Source: an uncultured Bacteroidales bacterium (GTDB lineage: Bacteria > Bacteroidota > Bacteroidia > Bacteroidales > Bacteroidaceae). From it: a stretch of DNA of 64,000 nucleotides. Shown here piece after piece: positions 44,187 to 51,860 of this stretch. Each line of letters opens with the position of its first letter. The stretch's first letter is position 1. The notes beneath the pieces were generated by a model. It saw only the letters and a program-made list of their open reading frames with translations, had not been told where the DNA came from and did no database searches. The stretch is from assembly GCA_902798685.1 (NCBI GenBank), contig CADBXO010000004.1, forward strand, positions 62,001 to 126,000, written 5' to 3'. A program made the position numbers and the translations under genes.

Positions 44187-45605
44187 ATGAACGAACTTTA
44201 CTCAAACCTGCCGTATAAAGTGGCAGATATCAAGCTGGCTGATTTCGGCCGTAAGGAGATTGAGATGGCCGAGAAGGAGATGCCGGGTTTGATGGCTCTC
44301 CGTGACAAGTACCGTGATTCAAAACCTCTCAAGGGCGCCCGCATCATGGGTTCCCTGCACATGACAATCCAGACAGCTGTCCTTATTGAAACACTTCACG
44401 AGCTCGGTGCTGAGATACGCTGGTGCTCATGCAACATATATTCAACCCAGGACCATGCCGCAGCAGCCATCGCCGCTGCAGGCAGCGCCGCAGTCTTTGC
44501 ATGGAAGGGTGAGACCGCGCAGGAGTACTGGTGGTGCACACTTCAGGCTCTTAACTTCCCGGAGGGCGGCCCCAACATGATAGTTGATGACGGCGGTGAC
44601 GCTACACTCATGATACATCTGGGCGTAAAGGGTGAGAAAGATCCCAAGGCTCTGGAGTATGAGGCTGAATCGGCCGATGAACGCGAACTCCTGAACGCAC
44701 TAAAGGAGGTTGCCAAAGTAAAGGGCAACAGCTACTGGCAGAACATAGCCAAAGAGATAAAGGGTGTAAGTGAGGAGACAACCACCGGTGTACACCGTCT
44801 GTACCGTATGCAGCAGAACGGCGAGCTCCTGTTCCCTGCATTCAACGTAAATGACTCGGTAACCAAGAGCAAGTTCGACAACCTGTACGGCTGCCGTGAG
44901 TCACTGGCCGACGGTATCAAGCGCGCCACCGATGTAATGATAGCCGGTAAGGTATGCGTGGTATGCGGTTACGGTGAGGTAGGTAAGGGCTGCGCCCAGA
45001 GCATGCGCTCATACGGTGCCCGCGTACTGGTAACTGAAATCGATCCCATCTGCGCACTGCAGGCTGCCATGGAGGGCTATGAGGTAGTCACCATGGAGGA
45101 GGCTGCACCGCTCGGCAACATATTTGTGACCACAACCGGTAACATCGACGTCATAACTACTGATCACATGATGGTAATGCCTGATCAGGCCATCGTCTGC
45201 AACATCGGCCACTTTGACAGTGAGATCCAGGTTGACAAACTCAAGAAGATACCCGGCATCAAGTGCCAGAACGTAAAGCCTCAGGTAGACCGTTACTTCT
45301 TCCCCGACGGACACAGCATTATCCTTTTGGCCGATGGCCGACTGGTTAACCTGGGATGCGCAACAGGTCACCCCAGCTTTGTAATGAGTAACAGCTTCAC
45401 CAACCAGACACTGGCTCAGATAGAACTCTTCAACAAGAAATATCCCGTTGACGTATATCGTCTGCCCAAGCACCTGGATGAGGAGGTAGCACGCCTGCAC
45501 CTGGAGCGCATAGGCGTACATCTGTCCAAACTCACTAAGGCTCAGGCCGATTACATAGGCGTACCTGTTGAAGGTCCCTACAAGGCTGAACATTACAGAT
45601 ATTGA
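44187..45605 (+). CDS. ahcY: Adenosylhomocysteinase
   Basis: A 472-residue S-adenosylhomocysteine hydrolase, which splits SAH to adenosine and homocysteine with bound [40 protein letters not shown] (NAD-binding) and the C-terminal [10 protein letters not shown] are typical; Lys and Tyr of the last motif contact NAD. Length matches other Bacteroidetes enzymes. A -7 box, TACCTTTG, is at 44160-44167. A LOG-family gene follows after two bases. Confidence 0.97.
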   Translation: MNELYSNLPYKVADIKLADFGRKEIEMAEKEMPGLMALRDKYRDSKPLKGARIMGSLHMTIQTAVLIETLHELGAEIRWCSCNIYSTQDHAAAAIAAAGSAAVFAWKGETAQEYWWCTLQALNFPEGGPNMIVDDGGDATLMIHLGVKGEKDPKALEYEAESADERELLNALKEVAKVKGNSYWQNIAKEIKGVSEETTTGVHRLYRMQQNGELLFPAFNVNDSVTKSKFDNLYGCRESLADGIKRATDVMIAGKVCVVCGYGEVGKGCAQSMRSYGARVLVTEIDPICALQAAMEGYEVVTMEEAAPLGNIFVTTTGNIDVITTDHMMVMPDQAIVCNIGHFDSEIQVDKLKKIPGIKCQNVKPQVDRYFFPDGHSIILLADGRLVNLGCATGHPSFVMSNSFTNQTLAQIELFNKKYPVDVYRLPKHLDEEVARLHLERIGVHLSKLTKAQADYIGVPVEGPYKAEHYRY

Positions 45606-45607
45606 TC

Positions 45608-46195
45608 ATGGAAAGAAAGACTGTGGTAGTATACGGTGCGTCCAGCGCTGATGCCGAGAAGGTATTCGTGGATGCCGCTTTCCAGCTTGGAAGCCTCATT
45701 GCCAAAGCTGGCAAACGGCTTGTCAGCGGTGCCGGCAGTACCGGACTGATGGCGGCTGTCGAGAACGGCACCCTTGCCGCCGGTGGCGTATCCATAGGTA
45801 TCATACCGCAGTTTATGGTTGACAACGGTTGGCTCCACGAGGGACTTACCGAGGTGAGAGTAACCGCAACCATGCATGAGCGCAAAAAAATGATGGCCGA
45901 GATGGCTGATGCCGTCGTGGCCCTTCCCGGTGGAACCGGAACATTTGAGGAACTGTTTGAAATTATTACCTGGAAGATGCTCGGTCTGTTTGTCAAACCG
46001 ATCATAATCCTTAATACTGACCATTACTACGATCCTCTCCTTGATATGCTTGACCGTACGGCCCAACGTCATTTCATGAACCCTGTGTTCAAGAAGCTGT
46101 GGGCTGTTGCCCAGACTCCTGAAGAAGCGTTGACACTTGTGGATACGCTCTCTGACTGGAATGATACGACTAGCAAAATCAACACAAATAAATGA
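45608..46195 (+). CDS. LOG-family protein (TIGR00730 type)
   Basis: A 195-residue Rossmann-fold protein. The ATG at 45608 (MERKTVVVYGASSAD) is preferred over an in-frame TTG six bases earlier. VYGASS and the diagnostic PGGTGTFEEL define the LOG family, whose members release ribose 5-phosphate from nucleoside monophosphates such as cytokinin precursors or AMP. HERKKMMAEMADAVVAL is also conserved. It lies two bases after ahcY and its stop overlaps the DUF4271 start (ATGA). In bacteria it probably acts in purine salvage. Confidence 0.88.
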   Translation: MERKTVVVYGASSADAEKVFVDAAFQLGSLIAKAGKRLVSGAGSTGLMAAVENGTLAAGGVSIGIIPQFMVDNGWLHEGLTEVRVTATMHERKKMMAEMADAVVALPGGTGTFEELFEIITWKMLGLFVKPIIILNTDHYYDPLLDMLDRTAQRHFMNPVFKKLWAVAQTPEEALTLVDTLSDWNDTTSKINTNK

Positions 46196-46884
46196 TGTCC
46201 GTTCCAATACTTATTCTAAACGACTATTACAAGGTCAATGACTGGTTCCTGGCAGTAATGATTCTGACATTGCTGCTTATGCTTATAATCATGGGACCTT
46301 ACAGGCATGCATATGCCTATTCAGTCTCTTCAATGTTCAGGTTCAAGAATCCAGACGGTGACGTAAGCTATCCTCTGCTCTCCACAATGGAGTATGTGAT
46401 TATTTTTATCCTATCCTGTCTGGGTGTGGGAATAGCAGTCGCAATTTACTCCCACGATATGCTGGAAGAGGGATTATCACTGGTGGTCTTCCTATTGTGG
46501 TACTGTTCGCTTATGGTGGTGTTCTTTCTGGTAAAGCTTTTGCTTTACACCATCGTAAACAGGGCGCTCTTCAACAGGCAGATCATCACCATCAAACCCA
46601 GCCGATGGAACTGCTTTTTCGTCATGTCGTTTTCGGCCGCCTCTTTCCTGATACTGTTATTCTCATTTCTGGTTCTGTTCCTGGATGTTCCTCTCGTAGC
46701 ACTGCTTGTTTTTGCGTATCTGATGCGCGCTTTGGTGATTACGGGCAGAATTTTCAAGATGAAAACCACCTTATTTAAGAATAAGCGCACCAATTCAGGA
46801 TTTATTTTGTACCTTTGTGCGTTCGAAATTGTACCCATATTAGTGGAGTTCGTATTTACGGGCATATTATTTGGTCTAATTTAA
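46192..46884 (+). CDS. DUF4271 membrane protein
   Basis: A 230-residue integral membrane protein with about six transmembrane segments and a basic loop after the fourth (NRALFNRQIITIKPSRWN). DUF4271 proteins are found directly before hemD in many Bacteroidetes, as here. The start overlaps the LOG stop by four bases; a second Met follows at 46195. Function is unknown. Confidence 0.82.
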   Translation: MMSVPILILNDYYKVNDWFLAVMILTLLLMLIIMGPYRHAYAYSVSSMFRFKNPDGDVSYPLLSTMEYVIIFILSCLGVGIAVAIYSHDMLEEGLSLVVFLLWYCSLMVVFFLVKLLLYTIVNRALFNRQIITIKPSRWNCFFVMSFSAASFLILLFSFLVLFLDVPLVALLVFAYLMRALVITGRIFKMKTTLFKNKRTNSGFILYLCAFEIVPILVEFVFTGILFGLI

Positions 46885-46895
46885 ACCTCACAGCC

Positions 46896-47645
46896 TTGAA
46901 AGTTAAGAAGGTTCTCATCTCCCAGCCGCAGCCTACAACAGGCAAGTCACCCTATTTTGACCTGGCTGAGAAATATGGTGTTGAGTTCGTGTTCAAACCC
47001 TTCATCCGCGTTGATCCGCTCAGTGCTAAAGAGTTCAGACAGCAGCATGTCAACATACTTGACCACACAGCTGTAGTATTCACATCACGTCACGCTGTTG
47101 ACCATTTCTTCCAGCTTTGCGCCGAGATGAGAGTAAACATCCCGGAGGACATGAAGTATTTCTGCATCACTGAGACAGTATCTCTCTATATCCAGAAGTA
47201 CGTTCAGTACCGCAAGCGTAAGGTGTTCTTCGGCAATACCGGTAAGGTAGACAGCCTCATGGCTCCTATCCTCAAGCACAAGACAGAGAAGTATTTCATT
47301 CCCATGTCCAACGTACATACCGGTGAGCTCAAGGAACTTCTCGATGCCAACAAGATTGCCCATACCGAGGCTATCATGTATCGCACCGTAAGCAATGAGT
47401 TTGCAGCTGGTGAACTTGATGATTATGATATGCTGGTATTCTTCAGCCCGGCCGGTATCGAGTCACTCAAGCAGAATGCTCCTGACTTTGTTCAGGGTGA
47501 GAAGATCATTGGCTGCTTTGGCGGCACAACCGCAAAGGCTATCCGCGATGCAGGTCTGCGTCTTGATATCGAGGCTCCGGTTCCCGGAATCACCTCCATG
47601 TCTGCCGCAATCGACGCCTGGTTTGCAGCCAACCAGAAGAAGTAA
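46896..47645 (+). CDS. hemD: Uroporphyrinogen-III synthase family protein, TTG start
   Basis: A 249-residue protein of the HemD fold. The start is chosen at the TTG codon 46896-46898, giving (M)KVKKVLISQPQPTTGKSPYFD, which matches the usual N-terminus of Bacteroidales HemD-like proteins; no ATG or GTG lies at a fitting place, and upstream codons overlap DUF4271 in another frame. HTAVVFTSRHAVDHFF and MLVFFSPAGIESL are the two substrate-cleft motifs. It closes the tetrapyrrole ring in haem synthesis, or is a paralogue coupled to DUF4271. Confidence 0.85.
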   Translation: MKVKKVLISQPQPTTGKSPYFDLAEKYGVEFVFKPFIRVDPLSAKEFRQQHVNILDHTAVVFTSRHAVDHFFQLCAEMRVNIPEDMKYFCITETVSLYIQKYVQYRKRKVFFGNTGKVDSLMAPILKHKTEKYFIPMSNVHTGELKELLDANKIAHTEAIMYRTVSNEFAAGELDDYDMLVFFSPAGIESLKQNAPDFVQGEKIIGCFGGTTAKAIRDAGLRLDIEAPVPGITSMSAAIDAWFAANQKK

Positions 47646-47660
47646 TTCAAATTCTATACA

Positions 47661-47712
47661 GACGGGTTCCCATCATTGAGGCACTTTGCCCCGTGCGGAA
47701 CCCGTCTTTCAT
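47661..47712 (+). terminator. Terminator-like hairpin between hemD and rnpA
   Basis: GACGGGTTCC (47661-47670) pairs perfectly with GGAACCCGTC (47697-47706), followed by TTTCATTT. The 26-base loop is long for a classic terminator, so it may attenuate rather than stop transcription into rnpA. Confidence 0.55.
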
Positions 47713-47715
47713 TTA

Positions 47716-48108
47716 ATGTCATCAGGTTCAAACACATTCAGCAAACAGGAGCGCCTTTGCAGCAGCACGCTCATAGACCGTCTCTTCAGTGAGGGAAACC
47801 GTCAGATATCGGTGTTCCCCGTACGTTTGGTGTGGCTTCTGGCCGATGACATAGAAGGGGTGCAGGTACTCATAAGTGCACCCAAACGCAATTTTCATCA
47901 TGCGGTGGACCGTAACCGGATTAAGCGTCAGATCCGTGAGTTCTACCGTACCGGATCCTCTTCACTTAAGGAAACCGTAGCACAGAAAGGCAAAGGTATG
48001 GCACTGGCATTCCTTTTCAACGACAATAAGCTATGGGAGTCCGATAAGCTTGACCAACGCCTGAGCCAGGCGATGGAAAAACTGGTTGAAACAGTGTCTG
48101 AGAAGTGA
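47716..48108 (+). CDS. rnpA: Ribonuclease P protein component
   Basis: A 130-residue RnpA. The ATG at 47716 ([14 protein letters not shown]) is chosen; ten further in-frame codons lie in the hairpin upstream. The family motif is [12 protein letters not shown], with [17 protein letters not shown] before it. It binds RNase P RNA and aids 5' maturation of tRNAs. In Bacteroidetes it is next to yidD rather than rpmH, as seen here. The stop overlaps the yidD start codon. Confidence 0.93.
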   Translation: MSSGSNTFSKQERLCSSTLIDRLFSEGNRQISVFPVRLVWLLADDIEGVQVLISAPKRNFHHAVDRNRIKRQIREFYRTGSSSLKETVAQKGKGMALAFLFNDNKLWESDKLDQRLSQAMEKLVETVSEK

Positions 48109-48347
48109 GGAAATTGTTGAATATTTTTACTAAATCTCTGGGGTGGTTGCTGATGCTTCCCATACGGTTTTACCGTAAGTTCATTTCACCCCTTACCCCT
48201 CCTACCTGCAGGTTCACTCCCACCTGTTCCGAGTATGCCATTGAGGCAATAACCAAACACGGTCCCTTTAAGGGAACATGGCTTGCCATAAGGCGTGTGC
48301 TCCGTTGTCATCCATGGGGTGGTTCCGGATATGATCCCGTTCCATGA
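48105..48347 (+). CDS. yidD: Membrane protein insertion efficiency factor, GTG start
   Basis: An 80-residue Yid[16 protein letters not shown] and [13 protein letters not shown] are the hallmark motifs with three conserved cysteines. The start is the GTG at 48105, overlapping the rnpA stop (GTGA), so translation is coupled. An amphipathic or hydrophobic N-terminal helix ([19 protein letters not shown]) attaches it to the inner membrane near YidC. Length is normal. Confidence 0.95.
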   Translation: MRKLLNIFTKSLGWLLMLPIRFYRKFISPLTPPTCRFTPTCSEYAIEAITKHGPFKGTWLAIRRVLRCHPWGGSGYDPVP

Positions 48348-48970
48348 ACATCATTGATATTCACACGCACGTACTGCCTCCGGTGCCCGGAACGGCTCTG
48401 GTATGCATAGGATGCGGGCCGATACCTCAGGCCGACGGCCATTTTTTCAGTGCAGGACTGCACCCGTGGGATGTTACCGGTGATGATGAGGATAAATTCC
48501 GTATTCTGGAGGAAGCGGTTGCGAATCCCCTGGTTCTGGCTGTTGGAGAATGTGGCTTCGACACACTTAAAGGGCCTTCACATGAACTGCAGGAACAAGC
48601 CTTTGTCCGTCAGGTCAGACTCTCCGAACAGTACGCTAAACCCATGATACTCCATGTGGTACGTGATTTTGACAGTGTGATCCGATTGCGCCGTATACTC
48701 AAACCCGTCCAGCCCTGGCTCATTCACGGCTTCCGCGGAGGCCCTGAGCAGATGAACCAGCTTTATTCACAGGGGATCCTTGTATCATTCGGGCTCAAGC
48801 ATAACCCCGAATCCCTGAAATCGGTCCCTTGGGACCGGCTCTTCGTGGAGACTGACGGCGCAGGCCCCGTTGAAGATGTCATCTCCATGGCCGCATCTGT
48901 AAGAAATTCGGCAACTCAGGTAATCTGCAATCAGATTTTAAGGAATAACAACATTCTTCTTGAGCGATAG
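48344..48970 (+). CDS. TatD-family metal-dependent hydrolase
   Basis: A 208-residue, shortened TatD-like protein. [13 protein letters not shown] gives the first metal histidines, VGECGFD the metal-bridging Glu, MILHVV and LIHGFRG further histidines, and VETDGAG the last Asp. It is smaller than TatD deoxyribonucleases (about 260 residues), mainly through shorter loops, a form common in Bacteroidetes after yidD. It is probably a nuclease or phosphodiesterase. Start and yidD stop overlap (ATGA). Confidence 0.85.
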   Translation: MNIIDIHTHVLPPVPGTALVCIGCGPIPQADGHFFSAGLHPWDVTGDDEDKFRILEEAVANPLVLAVGECGFDTLKGPSHELQEQAFVRQVRLSEQYAKPMILHVVRDFDSVIRLRRILKPVQPWLIHGFRGGPEQMNQLYSQGILVSFGLKHNPESLKSVPWDRLFVETDGAGPVEDVISMAASVRNSATQVICNQILRNNNILLER

Positions 48971-48972
48971 TG

Positions 48973-49003
48973 TTGTGACTTTGAACAAAGTATCGTACAT
49001 TTG
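48973..49003 (+). promoter_or_regulatory. Promoter of tyrS
   Basis: TTG at 48973-48975 and TACATTTG at 48996-49003 are 20 bases apart, a full consensus match, 33 bases before the tyrS ATG. Confidence 0.72.
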
Positions 49004-49036
49004 CGGACTTTTGAGCAAAATCCAATACTCATTACT

Positions 49037-50335
49037 ATGACTAATTTTGTTGAAGAACTGACCTGGAGAGGCATGATTCACCAGATGATGCCCGGTACTG
49101 ATGAACTCCTTAGCAAGGAACAGGTTACAGCTTACGTGGGTTTTGACCCCACCGCCGATTCACTTCATATCGGCCATTTGTGCAGTATCATGATACTCCG
49201 TCATTTCCAGCGTTGCGGCCACAAGCCTCTGGCACTTATTGGAGGTGCTACCGGAATGATAGGTGATCCTAGCGGAAAATCACAGGAGCGCAACCTTCTG
49301 AATGAAGAGACACTCAAGCACAATGTGGAGTGCATCCGCAAGCAGCTGGCCAAATTCCTGGACTTTGACAGCGACGCCTCGAACAAGGCTGAACTTGTAA
49401 ATAATTATGACTGGTTGAAGGATGTCACTTTCCTGGACTTTTCACGTGACATCGGCAAGCATATCACCGTCAACTACATGATGGCGAAAGACTCCGTAAA
49501 GAAGCGCCTGAACGGCGAAGCCCGCGACGGTCTTTCCTTTACAGAGTTTACATATCAGCTCCTTCAGGGATATGATTTCCTTTATCTGAACGAGCACAAG
49601 AACTGCAAACTCCAGATGGGTGGAGCTGATCAGTGGGGTAACATCACCACCGGCGCCGAACTGATACGCCGTATCAACGGAACCGAGTGCTTTGCCTTGA
49701 CCTGCCCGCTCATAACCAAGTCCGACGGCACCAAGTTCGGTAAGACCGAGGGCGGTAACGTATGGCTCAACCCTGAGTACACATCACCCTATAAGTTCTA
49801 CCAGTTCTGGCTCAACGTCAGCGATGAGGACGCAAAGCGCTACATCAAGATCTTCACAAACATCGAAAAGGAGGAGTGTGAGGCCCTGATAGCAGAGCAT
49901 GACGCCGCTCCGCATCTGCGTCTGGTTCAGAAGCGTCTTGCCAAGGACGTAACCTGCATGGTTCACAGCGAGGCCGATTACAAGGCAGCCGCCGAGGCAT
50001 CGGACATACTGTTCGGAAACTCAGCAAGTGCCGATGACCTTAAGAACATTGACGAGTCAATGCTGCTTTCAGTCTTCGACGGTGTTCCGCAGTTCCGTTT
50101 CAACCGCGAGGTCCTCAAGCAGGAGGTAAAGGCATCTGATTTCCTGACTGACATCTGCCCGGTCTTCTTCAGCAAGAGCGAGGCCCGCAAGATGATGCAG
50201 GGAGGAGGTGTTTCGGTCAACAAGGAAAAGACCTATGACCACTCCAGGATTTTCACCGAGGATGATCTGGTTGACGGTCGTTACATAGTCCTCCAGAGAG
50301 GCAAGAAAAACTACTATCTGTTGATAGCCGAATAA
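49037..50335 (+). CDS. tyrS: Tyrosyl-tRNA synthetase
   Basis: A 432-residue class Ic synthetase. The ATG at 49037 ([15 protein letters not shown]) follows the -7 box; the in-frame codons upstream are leader. [16 protein letters not shown] carries HIGH, the tyrosine pocket includes [11 protein letters not shown] and [10 protein letters not shown], the KMSKS equivalent is KFGKT, and an S4-like tRNA-binding domain ([15 protein letters not shown]) closes the protein. Normal length. Confidence 0.97.
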   Translation: MTNFVEELTWRGMIHQMMPGTDELLSKEQVTAYVGFDPTADSLHIGHLCSIMILRHFQRCGHKPLALIGGATGMIGDPSGKSQERNLLNEETLKHNVECIRKQLAKFLDFDSDASNKAELVNNYDWLKDVTFLDFSRDIGKHITVNYMMAKDSVKKRLNGEARDGLSFTEFTYQLLQGYDFLYLNEHKNCKLQMGGADQWGNITTGAELIRRINGTECFALTCPLITKSDGTKFGKTEGGNVWLNPEYTSPYKFYQFWLNVSDEDAKRYIKIFTNIEKEECEALIAEHDAAPHLRLVQKRLAKDVTCMVHSEADYKAAAEASDILFGNSASADDLKNIDESMLLSVFDGVPQFRFNREVLKQEVKASDFLTDICPVFFSKSEARKMMQGGGVSVNKEKTYDHSRIFTEDDLVDGRYIVLQRGKKNYYLLIAE

Positions 50336-50390
50336 GGGGAAAACCACTATATTTGCATGCCCTTTGCAACACCAAAAGGGCTTAGGCGAT

Positions 50391-50461
50391 TGTCGTATGG
50401 TGTAATGGTAGCACAACAGGTTTTGGTTCTGTTTGTCCTGGTTCGAATCCGGGTACGACAG
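50391..50461 (+). tRNA. tRNA-Gln (anticodon UUG)
   Basis: A 71-base cloverleaf with no encoded CCA. The acceptor stem TGTCGTA (50391-50397) pairs with TACGACA (50454-50460), including the U1-A72 pair typical of bacterial tRNA-Gln. The anticodon loop TTTTGGT gives anticodon TTG, and the T arm reads CCTGG-TTCGAAT-CCGGG. A -7 box TATATTTG lies at 50348-50355. Confidence 0.95.
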
Positions 50462-50509
50462 CTTTTTTAAGGAATTTTTTCACAGTCGGAACAATTCTTA
50501 ACGTCAATG

Positions 50510-50542
50510 GCACGTTTCGGGTATACAAAGCCGGAAACGTGC
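50510..50542 (+). repeat. Palindrome upstream of a possible small RNA
   Basis: GCACGTTTC (50510-50518) pairs with GAAACGTGC (50534-50542) around a 15-base centre that can extend pairing with CGG/CCG. It lies directly before the TATCTTTG box at 50545 and may be an operator or a hairpin at the 3' end of the tRNA transcript. Confidence 0.6.
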
Positions 50543-50544
50543 TA

Positions 50545-50676
50545 TATCTTTGCGATGTAAGTTTTCATGCACATATTTGGTTAGTAATTGACTTTCGTGA
50601 TGTCCTGATTCTGGTCTGAGAAGATGTGGATAAGGACCTAAAAAAGGGGCCGCCTCGCAGCGGCTTCTTTTTTTTT
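50545..50676 (+). ncRNA. Candidate small RNA with own promoter and terminator
   Basis: A -7 box TATCTTTG at 50545-50552 is followed about 90 bases later by a strong terminator: AAAAAAGGGGCCGC (50640-50653) pairs with GCGGCTTCTTTTTT (50660-50673) over 14 pairs with two G-T pairs. No reading frame of useful size lies between, since every ATG is followed quickly by a stop. The transcript would be about 115 bases long. No -33 TTG is seen at the standard spacing. It lies between tRNA-Gln and the first gene of the glycan-use locus. I do not recognise the family. Confidence 0.45.
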
Positions 50677-50680
50677 ACCC
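50640..50680 (+). terminator. Strong intrinsic terminator before the glycan-use locus
   Basis: A GC core (GCCGC, six-base loop CTCGCA, GCGGC) is extended by A/T pairs on both sides, giving a nearly symmetric hairpin that could work in both directions. It separates the tRNA/small-RNA region from the GH43 gene. Confidence 0.88.
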
Positions 50681-50730
50681 TTTTTTTAAAAAAAAACGTG
50701 CTGAATCTGCTTTGAAAGCCAAAAAAGAGT

Positions 50731-50738
50731 TAACTTTG
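50731..50738 (+). promoter_or_regulatory. -7 promoter element for the glycan-use locus
   Basis: TAACTTTG lies 48 bases before the GH43 ATG. A TTTG at 50711-50714 is 16 bases upstream, slightly short of the usual spacing. The box sits in GTTAACTTTGGCCGCTAAC, an imperfect inverted repeat (GTTA/TAAC) that could be a regulator site. Confidence 0.55.
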
Positions 50739-50786
50739 GCCGCTAACTGAATTTTTTAGATAATAATATATTAACCAAAGTAACTT

Positions 50787-51818
50787 ATGAAGAAGCGTTA
50801 TCTTTTTCCCGAGGATTACATGGCAGACCCCTCTGTTCACGTATTCAACGGTAGAGTGTACATCTATCCTTCACACGACTGGGAATGCGAAAATGTCGAG
50901 AACGACAATGGTGACCAGTATGTCATGAAAGATTATCACGTCCTTTCCACAGATGACATTATGAACGGTCAGGTAGTTGACCACGGCAAGGTAATCGGTC
51001 TGGAAGATATTCCATGGGCCGGCCGCCAGCTTTGGGACTGCGACGTTCAGGAGTATGAGATCGAGGTTCCCACAAATGCAGAGGAACAGGCTCAGGGAAT
51101 GGGCTACAGCAAGAAAACCAAGCGTTACATCATGTACTTTCCCATGAAGGACCGCAACGATGTGTTCCACTGGGGTACAGCCATCGCTCAGCGTCCCGAG
51201 GGTCCGTTTATTCCCAACCCAGCACCCGTAGCAGGCAGCTACAGCATCGATATGTGCGCATTCCGCGACGATGCAGACGGTGAGGTTTACGTATACTTCG
51301 GCGGTCTGTGGGGCGGACAGCTTCAGCGCTATAAAGACAACATCCATCTGGAGACTCCGTACCTGCCCGAGGGCAAGGAGGATGCTCTCCCCAGCCGCTG
51401 CGTACGTCTTACCAAGGACGGTCTGAACTTTGCAGAGGCTCCGCGTCCGATCCTGGTGGTTGACGAGAAAGGAAACCCCCTCAAGGCCGATGATCCCCAC
51501 CGTTTCTTCGAGGCTTCATGGATGCACAAGTACAAAGGAAAATATTACTTCTCATATTCAACCGGTGACAGCCATCTGCTGTGCTACGCAACCGGTGACA
51601 ACCCCTACGGTCCTTTCACTTACCAGGGCGTTATCCTGACTCCCGTTGTAGGCTGGACCACCCACCACTCAATCATCGAGTACAAGGGTAAGTGGTATCT
51701 GTTCCATCATGACAGCGTGCCTTCAGGCGGCAAGTCATGGCTCCGCAGCCTGAAGGTCTGCGAGATTGAATATGATGCTCAGGGCCATATCAACACCATT
51801 GAAGGAATTGATAAGTAA
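50787..51818 (+). CDS. Glycoside hydrolase family 43, cytoplasmic
   Basis: A 343-residue five-bladed beta-propeller hydrolase. The three catalytic acids are visible: Asp14 in MADPSV (general base), Asp155 in SIDMCAF (pKa modulator) and Glu242 in FFEASWMHKYKGKYY (general acid). GH43 enzymes remove arabinofuranosyl or xylosyl units from plant glycans. There is no signal peptide, so it is likely to act in the cytoplasm on imported oligosaccharides. It is the first gene of the locus, 42 bases before the FAS1 lipoprotein gene. Confidence 0.88.
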   Translation: MKKRYLFPEDYMADPSVHVFNGRVYIYPSHDWECENVENDNGDQYVMKDYHVLSTDDIMNGQVVDHGKVIGLEDIPWAGRQLWDCDVQEYEIEVPTNAEEQAQGMGYSKKTKRYIMYFPMKDRNDVFHWGTAIAQRPEGPFIPNPAPVAGSYSIDMCAFRDDADGEVYVYFGGLWGGQLQRYKDNIHLETPYLPEGKEDALPSRCVRLTKDGLNFAEAPRPILVVDEKGNPLKADDPHRFFEASWMHKYKGKYYFSYSTGDSHLLCYATGDNPYGPFTYQGVILTPVVGWTTHHSIIEYKGKWYLFHHDSVPSGGKSWLRSLKVCEIEYDAQGHINTIEGIDK

Positions 51819-51860
51819 ACGAGATTACCTAATTGATTCAATAATCAAAACAACCAAATA

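Noticed and set aside
50462-50509. A gene or second tRNA directly after tRNA-Gln
   Set aside because: No cloverleaf and no frame of useful length is seen; only T-rich sequence that may help end the tRNA transcript.
50675-50700. T and A runs after the terminator as a separate regulatory element
   Set aside because: Low-complexity sequence following a terminator; nothing beyond base composition supports a function.
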